In this document: one piece after another, positions 42,789 to 51,570 of the stretch
How positions within the stretch are numbered: the first letter of the stretch is position 1
How the letters are laid out: the number at the start of each line of letters is the position of its first letter
Assembly (NCBI RefSeq): GCF_028826105.1
Contig: NZ_JAQGPL010000001.1
Span: 1,390,501 to 1,454,500, forward strand
Direction: 5' to 3'
Source: Paenibacillus humicola
GTDB taxonomy: Bacteria; Bacillota; Bacilli; Paenibacillales; Paenibacillaceae
Length of the DNA stretch: 64,000 nt
Notes under the pieces: generated by a model
Told to the model about the DNA's origin: nothing
Database searches by the model: none
What the model saw: only the letters and a program-made list of their open reading frames with translations
Made by a program: the position numbers and the translations under genes

Positions 42789-43667
42789 TCAGTGAGCGGC
42801 TTCGGAAGCCATGGCGTCCGCTTTGGTGGGATGAACGGTGCCGCGCGGGTGCTCGGGCGGCGCATAAATCACGTAAACCTTAAGCGGTTGATTGCCCGTG
42901 TTTGTTACATTATGCCACTTTCCGGCGGGGATCATGATCGCGTAGTCTTCATAAGCCTGTGCTTGAAAATCGAGCCGGTCCCGGCTGTCGCCCATCTGAA
43001 CGAACCCCTGCCCCTCTTCAATCCGGATGAACTGGTCCGTATCCGGATGAACCTCGAGTCCGATGTCGTCGCCGACGCCGATGCTCATAACGGTGACCTG
43101 GAGATGATTCCCCGTCCATAAAGCGGTGCGGTACGTATTGTTCGTTTCAGCAGCTTCCTCGATATTGACCACAAACGGATCCGGACCGTAGTCTTTGAGT
43201 ACGATGCGGTCTAATGAACCAAGCCGCATCGCATTTTCCTGTTCCCCGCTCGATGCGTACAAAAAGACTTGTCGAATCGGCGGATAAGGGATCCGGTCGC
43301 CGTAACCCCGGTACTGCTCCCACCCTTCAAGACCTGCTTCGCGAGCGATTCTCAGTCCGTCCTCGTAGCCGTCAAAAGCGATGGGATCGGTCTCGTAAAT
43401 CGGCTCGATTCCGGTAAGCGCCCGGTATAGGCTGGCAAATTGATTGAAATGGATATTTTTGAGCGCCAATGCCTGCAAAATAAGCTCCTTATGCTTTTGG
43501 TCCGGGGCCTTATCGGCTAATCGGCGGTACAAATCCATCAAGGACGCTTCTCTTTTGGTACCGGCAAGCAGGGCATCTGATACGGAATAGTTCGGGAGCG
43601 GACCGCTTCCGGCCGGCTGAACATTCGTGTAGACCGGATACGGACCGTCGTTGAAATGTACGTACAC
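42789..43667 (-). CDS. Ferritin-like domain fused to a cupin domain
   Basis: A 292-residue protein. The N-terminal half (about 30-120) is helical and ferritin-like, with GTKREASLMDLYRRLADKAP, LILQALALKNIHFNQFASLY and Glu/His residues in suitable positions. The C-terminal half (about 165-280) is a cupin: NNTYRTALWTGNHLQVTVMSIGVGDDIGLEVHPDTDQFIRIEEG gives the metal-binding His/Glu set and PAGKWHNVTNTG the second motif. Cupins like this usually occur alone at about 130 residues. It starts at GTG nine bases after GGAGG, and is divergent from the GH67 gene. Confidence 0.82.
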   Translation of the reverse strand: MYVHFNDGPYPVYTNVQPAGSGPLPNYSVSDALLAGTKREASLMDLYRRLADKAPDQKHKELILQALALKNIHFNQFASLYRALTGIEPIYETDPIAFDGYEDGLRIAREAGLEGWEQYRGYGDRIPYPPIRQVFLYASSGEQENAMRLGSLDRIVLKDYGPDPFVVNIEEAAETNNTYRTALWTGNHLQVTVMSIGVGDDIGLEVHPDTDQFIRIEEGQGFVQMGDSRDRLDFQAQAYEDYAIMIPAGKWHNVTNTGNQPLKVYVIYAPPEHPRGTVHPTKADAMASEAAH

Positions 43668-43755
43668 GTTCGTTAACCTCCATGAAAAGAATATATGGCT
43701 ATCCTATGCCCAGCTTTGGAAAGTGTACCCTGCCGCTGAATAAGAAAACCCGCCG

Positions 43756-43784
43756 TTGAACCGGCGGCTCCCCAGGCTTATAAT
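43756..43784 (+). promoter_or_regulatory. Promoter of the GH67 gene, -35 inside a dyad
   Basis: TTGAAC (43756-43761), 17-base spacer, TATAAT (43779-43784). The -35 box is the loop of CCGCCG/CGGCGG (43750-43767). ACTA-N7-TAGT follows near the transcript start. Confidence 0.65.
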
Positions 43785-43882
43785 AAGCTTGGTATGACTA
43801 GTTATATTAGTTAGCAGGAAAAGCGAGTTGAACGACAGGCCGCATGGAATGCGGCCTTGCTCGTCGCAGGGAGGAATAGGGA

Positions 43883-45964
43883 ATGAAGGAATGGCAAGCG
43901 GAAACCGGCTACGAATGCTGGCTGCGGTATGCGCGTCTCGAGGACGGGAAGCTGCGGGATACGTATGCGTCCGTGTGCGGCGAAATCGTGACGGCCGCCG
44001 GGCAGTCGGAAGTCATCCGTGCGGCTGTAGAGGAGCTGACGGCGGCGCTGGAAGGCATGACGGGCACAGCGCCACTTGTGAGCAGTGAGACGTCCGGCAG
44101 GCGCTTCGTCGCCATCGGGACGTTCGGCGGCGGGCTGGGCGCGGTCGATGCCGCCGCGGATCCGCAGACGGTAGAGTCGCTCGGCGAAGAGGGATACGTC
44201 ATTCGCTCGCTGCCGGACGGCGGCGGCGCAGGCTGCATCGCCATTGCCGGGAAGACGGACCGCGGGGCGCTGTACGGAGTGTTCCATTTCATCCGGCTGC
44301 TGCAGCAGGGAGCGGATCCGGATAAGCTGGCGGTAACGGAAAGCCCGAAAAACGGGCTGCGCATGATAAACCACTGGGATAACATGGACGGCAGCATCGA
44401 ACGGGGCTACGCCGGCAGATCGTTCTTTTACCGGGACAATGAAATGACGGAGGACCTGACACGTATCCGCGATTATGCCCGGCTGCTGGCATCGGCCGGC
44501 CTGAACGCCGTCTCGATCAATAACGTGAACGTGCATCAACACGAAACGCTGCTCGTTACAGGCGCGTATTTGCCGAAGGTGAAACAGATCGCGGACGTGT
44601 TCCGGGCTTACGGCATCCGGCTGTTCCTGAGCGTCAACTTTGCCGCTCCGATCCAGATCGGCGGATTGGACAGCGCGGACCCGCTTGATCCGGACGTGAA
44701 GAAATGGTGGCGGGAGACGGCGTCCGGCATTTACCGCTGTATCCCGGATTTCGGCGGCTTCCTCGTCAAAGCGGATTCGGAGTTCCGCCCGGGACCGTTT
44801 ACCTACGGCAGGGACCATGCCGACGGAGCGAACATGCTGGCCGAGGCGCTTGAGCCGCACGGCGGGATCGTCATCTGGCGCTGCTTCGTGTACAACTGCC
44901 TGCAGGACTGGCGCGACCGGTCGACGGACCGGGCAAGAGCGGCGTACGATCACTTCAAGCCGCTTGACGGGAAGTTTATGCCCAATGTCATCCTGCAGAT
45001 CAAGAACGGACCGATGGATTTCCAGGTGCGCGAGCCGGTTTCCCCGCTGTTCGGCGGACTGATGGAGACGAATCAGGTGCTGGAGCTGCAAATTACGCAG
45101 GAATATACCGGCCAGCAAAAGCACCTGTGCTACCTCGTCCCGCAGTGGAAGGAAGTGCTCGACTTCGATACGCACGCCAGGGGCGAGGGCTCGACGGTGG
45201 CGGAAGCGGCAAGCGGCGCGCTGTTTAACCGGCCGCTCGGCGGCTTTGCGGCGGTGTCGAACGTCGGGGACGACGAGAACTGGACCGGCCATCTGCTGGC
45301 GCAGGCGAATTTCTACGGCTTCGGCCGGCTCGCCTGGAATCCTTCGCTGACCTCGGAGGAGATCGCGCGCGAATGGATTTGCATGACGTTCGCGGCGGAC
45401 AAGGAGACCGAGGACGTCATCGCCGGCATGCTGCTGCGCTCCTGGAGCATCTATGAGAGCTACACGGCGCCGCTCGGCGTCGGCTGGATGGTGAACCCGA
45501 ACCACCACTACGGCCCGAACGTGGACGGCTATGAATATTCCAAATGGGGAACGTATCACTTTTCCGACTGCCGCGGCATCGGCGTCGACCGGACCGCCGC
45601 GACGGGGACCGGCTATACGGCGCAGTATCACGAGCCGCATGCGGGATTCTATGAATCGCTGGCCGAATGCCCGGATGAGCTGCTGCTCTTCTTCCACCAT
45701 GTGCCGTACACGCATGTGCTGAAGTCGGGCAAAACGGTCATCCAGCATATTTACGACGCGCATTTCGAAGGCGCCGAGGAGGCGGCCGGCCTGCTTGCGG
45801 CATGGGATTCGCTGCGCGGCAAGGTGGATGAGGGCCGTCACGCCGGGGTGCGCGAGCGGCTGGCCGAGCAGGCGGAGCACGCGAAGGAGTGGCGCGATAT
45901 CATCAATACGTACTTCTGGCGCAAGTCGGGCATCGAGGACGTGAGCGGCCGGACGATTTATTAA
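43883..45964 (+). CDS. aguA: Glycoside hydrolase family 67 alpha-glucuronidase
   Basis: A 693-residue intracellular enzyme that removes 4-O-methyl-glucuronic acid from aldouronic acids, the fragments of glucuronoxylan. The catalytic domain shows [18 protein letters not shown] with general acid Glu300, then [20 protein letters not shown] with Asp362 and [11 protein letters not shown] with Glu384, the pair that activates water. An N-terminal domain (1-140) and a C-terminal helical domain complete the family layout. AGGGAGGAATAGGG precedes the ATG. It is monocistronic between its own promoter and the terminator at 46026; no xylanase or aldouronate transporter of the usual type is adjacent. Confidence 0.96.
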   Translation: MKEWQAETGYECWLRYARLEDGKLRDTYASVCGEIVTAAGQSEVIRAAVEELTAALEGMTGTAPLVSSETSGRRFVAIGTFGGGLGAVDAAADPQTVESLGEEGYVIRSLPDGGGAGCIAIAGKTDRGALYGVFHFIRLLQQGADPDKLAVTESPKNGLRMINHWDNMDGSIERGYAGRSFFYRDNEMTEDLTRIRDYARLLASAGLNAVSINNVNVHQHETLLVTGAYLPKVKQIADVFRAYGIRLFLSVNFAAPIQIGGLDSADPLDPDVKKWWRETASGIYRCIPDFGGFLVKADSEFRPGPFTYGRDHADGANMLAEALEPHGGIVIWRCFVYNCLQDWRDRSTDRARAAYDHFKPLDGKFMPNVILQIKNGPMDFQVREPVSPLFGGLMETNQVLELQITQEYTGQQKHLCYLVPQWKEVLDFDTHARGEGSTVAEAASGALFNRPLGGFAAVSNVGDDENWTGHLLAQANFYGFGRLAWNPSLTSEEIAREWICMTFAADKETEDVIAGMLLRSWSIYESYTAPLGVGWMVNPNHHYGPNVDGYEYSKWGTYHFSDCRGIGVDRTAATGTGYTAQYHEPHAGFYESLAECPDELLLFFHHVPYTHVLKSGKTVIQHIYDAHFEGAEEAAGLLAAWDSLRGKVDEGRHAGVRERLAEQAEHAKEWRDIINTYFWRKSGIEDVSGRTIY

Positions 45965-46025
45965 GCGCCGAACCGGCGTTGAGCGGCGATTTCCCTTAGT
46001 ACGGGGAGCCGGAAGTTGACGGCAC

Positions 46026-46079
46026 AAAAGGATCGCGAGCCGAGCACCCGGAACGGGCGCTCGGCAGCGCGATCCTTTT
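46026..46079. terminator. Bidirectional-type terminator after GH67 gene
   Basis: AAAAGGATCGCG (46026-46037) pairs with CGCGATCCTTTT (46068-46079); inner GCCGAGC/GCTCGGC pairs add to the stem. Confidence 0.85.
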
Positions 46080-46131
46080 CCATTTTTACACGTCCGGAGA
46101 GGACCTGACGCCGATCGTCGGAAAAATGTTG

Positions 46132-46160
46132 TTGTCAAAAAAAGAGGATGCGTTTATACT
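46132..46160 (+). promoter_or_regulatory. Sigma-A promoter of the LacI-controlled operon
   Basis: TTGTCA (46132-46137), exact 17-base spacer, TATACT (46155-46160). The expected transcript start is near 46167, just before the operator array. Confidence 0.75.
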
Positions 46161-46173
46161 GAATCCATCGATC

Positions 46174-46187
46174 TGAAAACGATACCA
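46174..46187. promoter_or_regulatory. Degenerate LacI-type operator O1
   Basis: TGAAAACGATACCA matches TGGTATCGATACCA at 11 of 14 positions with an intact right half. Its centre is 34 bases before that of O2. Confidence 0.5.
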
Positions 46188-46203
46188 TAGGGAATTAGCC
46201 CTT

Positions 46204-46225
46204 AATCTGGTATCGATACCAGATT
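46204..46225. promoter_or_regulatory. LacI-type operator O2
   Basis: A perfect 22-bp palindrome with core CTGGTATCGATACCAG and a central CG, as in LacI-family operators. Confidence 0.85.
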
Positions 46226-46237
46226 TCTTTTTGAGCC

Positions 46238-46261
46238 GTTTCTGGTATCGATACCAGAAAC
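46238..46261. promoter_or_regulatory. LacI-type operator O3
   Basis: A perfect 24-bp palindrome with the same CTGGTATCGATACCAG core; centre 35 bases after O2. Confidence 0.85.
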
Positions 46262-46378
46262 AGGAGAGCATGCGTTTGAATGGCCGAAGGGCGGTGGGAA
46301 AGAACCGATTGTTTCGACCTGTAAGCGGTTTTATCAGAATTCTCGAAAAATTTTTTCAATCGGGGGGAATCGAAAGCC

Positions 46379-47695
46379 ATGAAATTGAAGTCCAAAGGTT
46401 TTTCCGCCATTTTGCTGGCCGTCTGCATCCTGCTTGTTTTATCCGCCTGCAGCTCGAATAAGCAGACCGATACCGGCTCGGCCGGCAGCTCGAATGCAAA
46501 CCAAGGTTCAAATGCAGGCCAAGGCGGAACCGCCGGGAAGATTACGCTCAAGCTGTGGTACTGGAACGGCGCGATTTCCGATTCCACCATCGAAGCGGCC
46601 AAAACGAAATTCCCGAACATCGACCTGCAGGCGGAGAAGCTTCCGTCCGGAGACGACTACTTAACCAAATTGAAGGCAACGCTGGTCGGCGGCGGGGACG
46701 GACCGGATATCGTCGCCATGGACAGCTGGGTGACCTCGATGCTGACGTATAAAGACAACTTTGTGAATCTGTACGATCAGGGAGCGCGGGATATTCAGTC
46801 CCAGTACCTGGATTGGAAATGGAAAATGGCTGCGACGCCCGACGATCAATATTTGATCGGACTGCCGATCGACGTCGCTCCCGTCGTCTTGTATTACCGT
46901 ACGGACCTGTTCCAGAAGGCGGGCGTTCCGAGCACGCCGGCGGACATCGCCAATCAGGTGAAGACCTGGGACGATTACTTGAATGTGCTGAAGAAAGTGA
47001 AGGACGCGACCGGCTCGACCACGGGCAACCTCGCCGATATTTTCAATACCGCCATGGGCCAGAGCAGCCAGGCTTACTTCGACGAGAAGGGCAGCTACAT
47101 CGGCGATCAAGCGGTCGTCAAGGGCGCTTACGATCTGGCGGTGAAAGCGTATCAAGCGGGCGTGACGTTCCCGTATACGAACGACACCGAGAAAAACGCG
47201 GCGATCAACAACGGCAAAATTTCTTCCTTTACCGGCGCCTCCTGGGCCGTTGGCGATTTGATAAGTGCGGCACCGGGCACGAAGGGGAAATGGAACATCG
47301 CGTATCCGCCGGGCGGCGTAGGCAATCAAGGCGGCTCGTTCTTCGGCGCGCTGAAGTCGACGAAGCACCCGAAGGAAGCGTACGAGGTCATTAAATTCCT
47401 CGTGAGCCCCGAAAACCTCGTGACGGCTTACAAGGAATTCGGCAACTATCCGTCGACGCCGGAAGTGTATACGAAGCCGGAAATGGTCAACAAAAACGAA
47501 TTTTTCGGCAATCAGGATTTGAGCGAAGTATTCGCCGCGGCGGCGAAGGACGTCAAAGTGGCGCATGTCGACCCGCGTGACGACATGGTTCGGACGGCGA
47601 TCACCGACGCGCTTGTGGCGGTAGACAAGAAGCAGGATCCGGAGAAGGCCTGGAAAGACGCGCAGACGAAAATCCAGCGGCAGCTTTCCCACTGA
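46379..47695 (+). CDS. Extracellular sugar-binding lipoprotein, family 1
   Basis: A 438-residue lipoprotein with signal MKLKSKGFSAILLAVCILLVLSAC, lipidated at Cys24. The body is the family 1 solute-binding fold (ITLKLWYWNGAISDSTIEAA, GPDIVAMDSWVTSMLTY, SFTGASWAVGDLI, GGSFFGALKSTKHPKEAYEVIKFLV). It is shorter than the two LplA-type proteins and belongs to the MalE/UgpB-like class. GGGGGG precedes the ATG by about 11 bases. It is the first gene of the operon behind the operator array, and is followed by a hairpin at 47713-47741. Confidence 0.93.
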   Translation: MKLKSKGFSAILLAVCILLVLSACSSNKQTDTGSAGSSNANQGSNAGQGGTAGKITLKLWYWNGAISDSTIEAAKTKFPNIDLQAEKLPSGDDYLTKLKATLVGGGDGPDIVAMDSWVTSMLTYKDNFVNLYDQGARDIQSQYLDWKWKMAATPDDQYLIGLPIDVAPVVLYYRTDLFQKAGVPSTPADIANQVKTWDDYLNVLKKVKDATGSTTGNLADIFNTAMGQSSQAYFDEKGSYIGDQAVVKGAYDLAVKAYQAGVTFPYTNDTEKNAAINNGKISSFTGASWAVGDLISAAPGTKGKWNIAYPPGGVGNQGGSFFGALKSTKHPKEAYEVIKFLVSPENLVTAYKEFGNYPSTPEVYTKPEMVNKNEFFGNQDLSEVFAAAAKDVKVAHVDPRDDMVRTAITDALVAVDKKQDPEKAWKDAQTKIQRQLSH

Positions 47696-47712
47696 TCGAG
47701 GGACTAAACCAC

Positions 47713-47741
47713 GGATGAGGCGGGCGGGGCCGGCCTCATCC
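47713..47741 (+). other. Intercistronic hairpin after binding-protein gene
   Basis: GGATGAGGC (47713-47721) pairs with GCCTCATCC (47733-47741). No T-run follows. It is in the same position as the hairpins after the other two binding-protein genes. Confidence 0.7.
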
Positions 47742-47759
47742 CGTTAACGGAGGAATCCT

Positions 47760-48644
47760 ATGGGAGGCCTATTGAAGGAGATTTACAAAAGCAGGGCGCT
47801 GTATCTGTTTATTTCGCCGTTTTATTTGTTGTTCCTGATCTTTTCCGTGTTTCCGATCTTCTTCTCGATGTACCTCTCCGTTCAAAAATGGGACGGCATC
47901 GGGGAGATGACGTACGTCGGCTTCGGCAATTTCACGTACATGTTCACCGACCCGACCTTCTGGCAGGCGCTCGTGAACAATATCGCCCTCTGGATTTTGG
48001 GCAACGCTCCCCAGCTCATATGCGCGCTGGTGGTGGCGTTCCTGATCAACATGACGATCGTGAAATACAAGGGCTTTTTCCGGATCGCCTATTTTCTGCC
48101 GAACATTACGTCGATGGTGGCGGTCGTCATCATCTTCCAGTCGCTGTTCGGCAGCGAATACGGGCTCATCAATTTCCTGCTGCAAAAAATCGGCTTGCCC
48201 CGGATCGACTGGTTCAGCTCGAGCTTCGGTTCCCGGACCGCGATCGCGGCGATGATCGGTTGGCGGTACATGGGCTATAACGCCATCATTTATTTGGCCG
48301 GCCTGCAGCGCATTCCGCGGGATTTGTACGAAGCGGCGGTCATCGACGGGGCGACGACGGCGCAGACGTTTTTCCGGATTTCCCTGCCCCTGCTGAAGCC
48401 GATCATTTTGTTCACCGTCATGATGTCGACCATCGGAGGGTTTCAGATTTTCACGGAGCCTCAGGTGCTGGCCGGAACCCAGTCGCCGTACCCGGGGACG
48501 GACACGATCGTGCTCTATATGTTCCGCGAAGGCTTCAATTACCAGCATTACGGTTATGCGGCGGCGGTTTCGTGGGTGCTGTTCGTCATCATCGGCCTGC
48601 TGTCGATCATCAACTGGAAGTTCTTCAACCGATCGGACGATTAG
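47760..48644 (+). CDS. MalF/UgpA-type sugar ABC transporter permease
   Basis: A 294-residue membrane permease. It starts LYLFISPFYLLFLIFSVFPIFFSMYLSVQKWDGIGEMTYVGFGNF, typical of the first-subunit class, and carries the EAA loop YEAAVIDGATTAQTFFRISLP. CGGAGGAATCCT precedes the ATG. It pairs with the next gene. Confidence 0.93.
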   Translation: MGGLLKEIYKSRALYLFISPFYLLFLIFSVFPIFFSMYLSVQKWDGIGEMTYVGFGNFTYMFTDPTFWQALVNNIALWILGNAPQLICALVVAFLINMTIVKYKGFFRIAYFLPNITSMVAVVIIFQSLFGSEYGLINFLLQKIGLPRIDWFSSSFGSRTAIAAMIGWRYMGYNAIIYLAGLQRIPRDLYEAAVIDGATTAQTFFRISLPLLKPIILFTVMMSTIGGFQIFTEPQVLAGTQSPYPGTDTIVLYMFREGFNYQHYGYAAAVSWVLFVIIGLLSIINWKFFNRSDD

Positions 48645-48662
48645 ATAAACGAGGTGAACCGG

Positions 48663-49490
48663 GTGGGCATTGGAAATCAGACCAAAAGGATCGCGCTGCA
48701 CGCGATTTTGTTGATCGGCGTTTTGTTATCCGTCTTTCCGTTCTACTGGCTGGCGGTCATGTCCACGAACGAGACGAGCGCGATCTTCGCTTTTCCTCCG
48801 AAGCTGACCTTCGGCGGTTATTTCCTGGTGAACGTGAACCATGTGCTGGAGAACAGCAATTTTATCCGGGCGTTCCTGAATACGCTGTTCGTCACCGTGG
48901 TCAGCACGACGCTGCAGCTGTTTTTCAACTCGCTGACGGGATTTACGTTCGCCAAATTCAGGTTCCCGGGCTCGAAGGCGCTGTTTTTCCTTCTGATCGG
49001 GACGATGATGATCCCGGGGCAAATGCTGCTCGTTCCGCAGTTCATCATCGTGAAAACGTTCGGCTGGGTAGGCAGCTACAAAGCGCTGATCGCGCCGAGC
49101 ATCGCGACGGCGTTCGGCATTTTCTGGGTCCGGCAGTACGCGCTGTCCATCCATGACGAGCTGCTCGAGGCCGCGCGCATCGACGGCTGCAGCAAATTCG
49201 GCCAATATTGGCGGGTCGCGCTGCCGATTCTGAGGCCTGCCCTTGCGTTTCTGGCCATTACGACGTTTATGGGCACGTGGGAGGATTATTTGTGGCCGCT
49301 CATCGTGCTGAACGATTCTTCCAAATTTACTTTAATGTTGGCGCTGCAGCAGTTAAAATCAGTTCATACGGCGGATTATTCCATGGTAATGACCGGAACG
49401 CTTATGGCTACCGTTCCTCTGATCGTCATGTTCCTGCTCGTCAGCAGGCAGTTTATCGCGGGGATTATGGAGGGAGCGGTAAAAAGCTGA
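48663..49490 (+). CDS. MalG/UgpE-type sugar ABC transporter permease
   Basis: A 275-residue permease with first helix ALHAILLIGVLLSVFPFYWL, EAA loop LEAARIDGCSKFGQYWRVALP and the usual ending RQFIAGIMEGAVKS. I chose GTG 48663 because GAGGTG lies upstream; an earlier in-frame GTG at 48654 overlaps that site. The LacI gene starts 48 bases after its stop. There is no ATPase gene in the operon. Confidence 0.92.
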   Translation: MGIGNQTKRIALHAILLIGVLLSVFPFYWLAVMSTNETSAIFAFPPKLTFGGYFLVNVNHVLENSNFIRAFLNTLFVTVVSTTLQLFFNSLTGFTFAKFRFPGSKALFFLLIGTMMIPGQMLLVPQFIIVKTFGWVGSYKALIAPSIATAFGIFWVRQYALSIHDELLEAARIDGCSKFGQYWRVALPILRPALAFLAITTFMGTWEDYLWPLIVLNDSSKFTLMLALQQLKSVHTADYSMVMTGTLMATVPLIVMFLLVSRQFIAGIMEGAVKS

Positions 49491-49538
49491 CGAATCCGCA
49501 TGCGTTGAAATTGTTTTCGGGAGGCGGAGGGAGCACAC

Positions 49539-50555
49539 ATGGCGCCGAAAATCAAGGACGTCGCGGCGAAAGCCGGCGTATCCGTGACCACGGTCTCGCG
49601 GGTGTTGAACGGCGAGAAATACGTGAAGGACGATTTGAAAGACCGGGTCAACCGGGCGATCGAGGAGCTGGGGTATACGCCCAGCCGCATCGCCAGAAGT
49701 CTGGTGCGGCGAAAAACGAATCTGATCGGGGTGATCGTTCCGGACGTGACCTCGAGCTTCTATTCCACGATTCTGAGCAGCATCGAGAAAACGGCGAGCC
49801 TGAGCGGCTACAATCTGCTCGTCTGCAATATCGTCGAGGATACGGACAAAGAGCTGAAATATTTGAACGTTTTTCAGGAAATGCGCGTCGACGGCATCAT
49901 CATCATGCACGAGAAGATGAACGACGAAATCCGGGAGATGATCCACAAACTGGACATTCCCTTAATTTTCTCCAGCGTCAAGCCGGCGAATCAAAAGTTT
50001 GTTTCAGTCATTATCGACGACTACGCGGCGGCCTACGAAGCGACCCGTTACCTTGTCGGGCTCGGACACGAGCGCATCGCGTTCATCGGCGGCGACATGC
50101 GGGACGTGACGTCCGGACAGAACCGTTTTGTCGGCTACAGCAACGCGCTTGAAGACAGCGGCATAAGGTTCGACGGCGAACGGATCCGCTTCGGCGATTA
50201 CAAAACGCAAAGCGGCTACGATCTCATGAAGGAATTGATGGCCGCCGAATCCCGCCCCACAGCTGTATTTGCCGCCAGCGACGATATGGCGGTAGGGGCG
50301 ATGAACTGCGTACACGACCTGGGACTTAAAGTTCCGGACGATATATCGATGATCGGTTTCGACGGAAGCTGGCTGGCCGATCAGGTACGGCCGCGTCTGT
50401 CCTCGATGGAGCAGCCGATTCGGGAAATGGGCGAGACGACGGTCAAGGCGCTGATCGCGCTCATTGACGGCCGGGAGGATGCGCCAGGGCAGGATATCAT
50501 TCTGCGGCACAAATTGGTCGAGCGCGACAGCTGCAAATACATCGGACGAACTTAG
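49539..50555 (+). CDS. LacI-family transcriptional regulator
   Basis: A 338-residue repressor: HTH MAPKIKDVAAKAGVSVTTVSRVLNGEKYV, hinge helix ELGYTPSRIARSLV, then a periplasmic-binding-protein-like effector domain (NLIGVIVPDVTSSFYSTIL to DQVRPRLSSMEQPIREMG). GGAGGGAGCACAC precedes the ATG. Coded inside the operon it most likely controls, it should bind the CTGGTATCGATACCAG palindromes upstream of the binding-protein gene and be released by a sugar or sugar phosphate. Confidence 0.95.
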   Translation: MAPKIKDVAAKAGVSVTTVSRVLNGEKYVKDDLKDRVNRAIEELGYTPSRIARSLVRRKTNLIGVIVPDVTSSFYSTILSSIEKTASLSGYNLLVCNIVEDTDKELKYLNVFQEMRVDGIIIMHEKMNDEIREMIHKLDIPLIFSSVKPANQKFVSVIIDDYAAAYEATRYLVGLGHERIAFIGGDMRDVTSGQNRFVGYSNALEDSGIRFDGERIRFGDYKTQSGYDLMKELMAAESRPTAVFAASDDMAVGAMNCVHDLGLKVPDDISMIGFDGSWLADQVRPRLSSMEQPIREMGETTVKALIALIDGREDAPGQDIILRHKLVERDSCKYIGRT

Positions 50556-50587
50556 CCCAACATGCGGAGTGGAAGAGGGAGAGAGAC

Positions 50588-51568
50588 GTGAACAAATTTG
50601 ACGCGGTTGTCGTCGGCGACGCCAATATCGATCTGGTCGTCGCCGGATACGGCCGGTTTCCGCAGCCCGGCGAGGAAGTCTTTGTCGATCGGATGACGAT
50701 GCACGTAGGCGGGGGAGCGGCTTTATTCGCGCTGTCCCTCGCCAGGCTCGGACTTGCCGTCGCCTTTAAGGGCGTGCTCGGCAGCGACAGCCTGGGACGC
50801 TTTATCCGGGAACAATTTGCTGCATATGGTATCGATACCAGTCTGATTCAGGCAAGCGGCGTTCATCCGACCGGGATCTCGATCGCGTTTAATCCCGATA
50901 CGGACCGGTCCTTTATTTCGTATGCCGGCTCGAATTTGGAGCTGGACCTTGACCGTCTCAGTCCGGATGAAATCGCCCGGGGACGGCACGTTCACGTGAC
51001 GGGCTATCGGGGAAGGGAAAATCACGAGCCGTACCTGAGGATGATCAAAGCGCTGAAGCGAAAAGGCGCGACCCTCTCCTGCGATGTGGGATGGGACGAT
51101 TCCGGCGAATGGTACGGCGGTATTTTCGAGCTGATGCGGCATATCGACGTCTTTCTGATGAACGAGACGGAAGCGCTTCATTATACCGGCTGCAGCGACG
51201 TCGACGACGCCCTGCGCCATATGGCGCAATACGGCCGGCATATCGTCGTCAAGCTCGGGGCGGACGGCGCCGCCGCCATGAAAGACGGCCTCATCGTCCG
51301 GCGGCCGGGACACAAGGTCGAAGCCGTCGATACGACGGGCGCGGGGGACGCCTTCAATGCCGGTTACTTGTACGGGTTCATCGAGGGGCGGGATCCCGAG
51401 GCGTGTCTCGAATACGGCAATGCCTGCGGCGCATTATCCGTCGGCGCGTACGGCGGCAGCACGGCAGCGCCGGATCTCCGGCAGCTGCATGCTTTTCTTC
51501 ACCGGCACCGGGGCGGGACGGAAGTCCCCGGGGAAGCGGCGCGATCCGCCTGGGAAAGGGGGAAATAA
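50588..51568 (+). CDS. PfkB-family carbohydrate kinase
   Basis: A 326-residue sugar kinase of the ribokinase family. GGGAALFALSLARLGLAVAFKGVLGSD is the family N-terminal signature; VDTTGAGDAFNAGYLYG contains the anion hole and catalytic Asp. It starts at GTG after a GA-rich ribosome site. It would phosphorylate the imported sugar or its reduced or isomerised product. An exact TGGTATCGATACCA operator core lies within its codons for YGIDTS (50827-50840). Confidence 0.94.
   Translation: MNKFDAVVVGDANIDLVVAGYGRFPQPGEEVFVDRMTMHVGGGAALFALSLARLGLAVAFKGVLGSDSLGRFIREQFAAYGIDTSLIQASGVHPTGISIAFNPDTDRSFISYAGSNLELDLDRLSPDEIARGRHVHVTGYRGRENHEPYLRMIKALKRKGATLSCDVGWDDSGEWYGGIFELMRHIDVFLMNETEALHYTGCSDVDDALRHMAQYGRHIVVKLGADGAAAMKDGLIVRRPGHKVEAVDTTGAGDAFNAGYLYGFIEGRDPEACLEYGNACGALSVGAYGGSTAAPDLRQLHAFLHRHRGGTEVPGEAARSAWERGK
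50827..50840. promoter_or_regulatory. Intragenic operator-like palindrome in kinase gene
   Basis: TGGTATCGATACCA is identical to the core of O2 and O3, 4.6 kb downstream of them and within the kinase reading frame. It could be an auxiliary operator for looping or a roadblock site, or an accident of the common protein motif GIDT. Confidence 0.45.
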
Positions 51569-51570
51569 CG

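Larger units (their letters stand above)
45965..46378. other. 414-bp regulatory region before the LacI-controlled operon
   Basis: Contains a terminator (46026-46079), a promoter (46132-46160) and three operator-like dyads (46174-46187, 46204-46225, 46238-46261). GGGGGG near 46364 is the ribosome site. No gene seen. Confidence 0.8.

Noticed and set aside
43657..43666. AraR-like palindrome TGTACGTACA at the start of the ferritin-like/cupin gene
   Set aside because: It encodes the first residues of the protein and flanking bases do not match the AraR consensus; no arabinose genes are near.
43811..46138. Minus-strand open frame (about 775 codons) opposite the GH67 gene
   Set aside because: Shadow of the alpha-glucuronidase gene; Arg/His-rich translation with no domain.
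46320..46333. CcpA cre-like site TGTAAGCGGTTTTA before the binding-protein gene
   Set aside because: One mismatch in the conserved right half; plausible but too weak without genome-wide support. A similar weak match, TGAAAGCGGTTAAT, lies in the fdhF promoter spacer.
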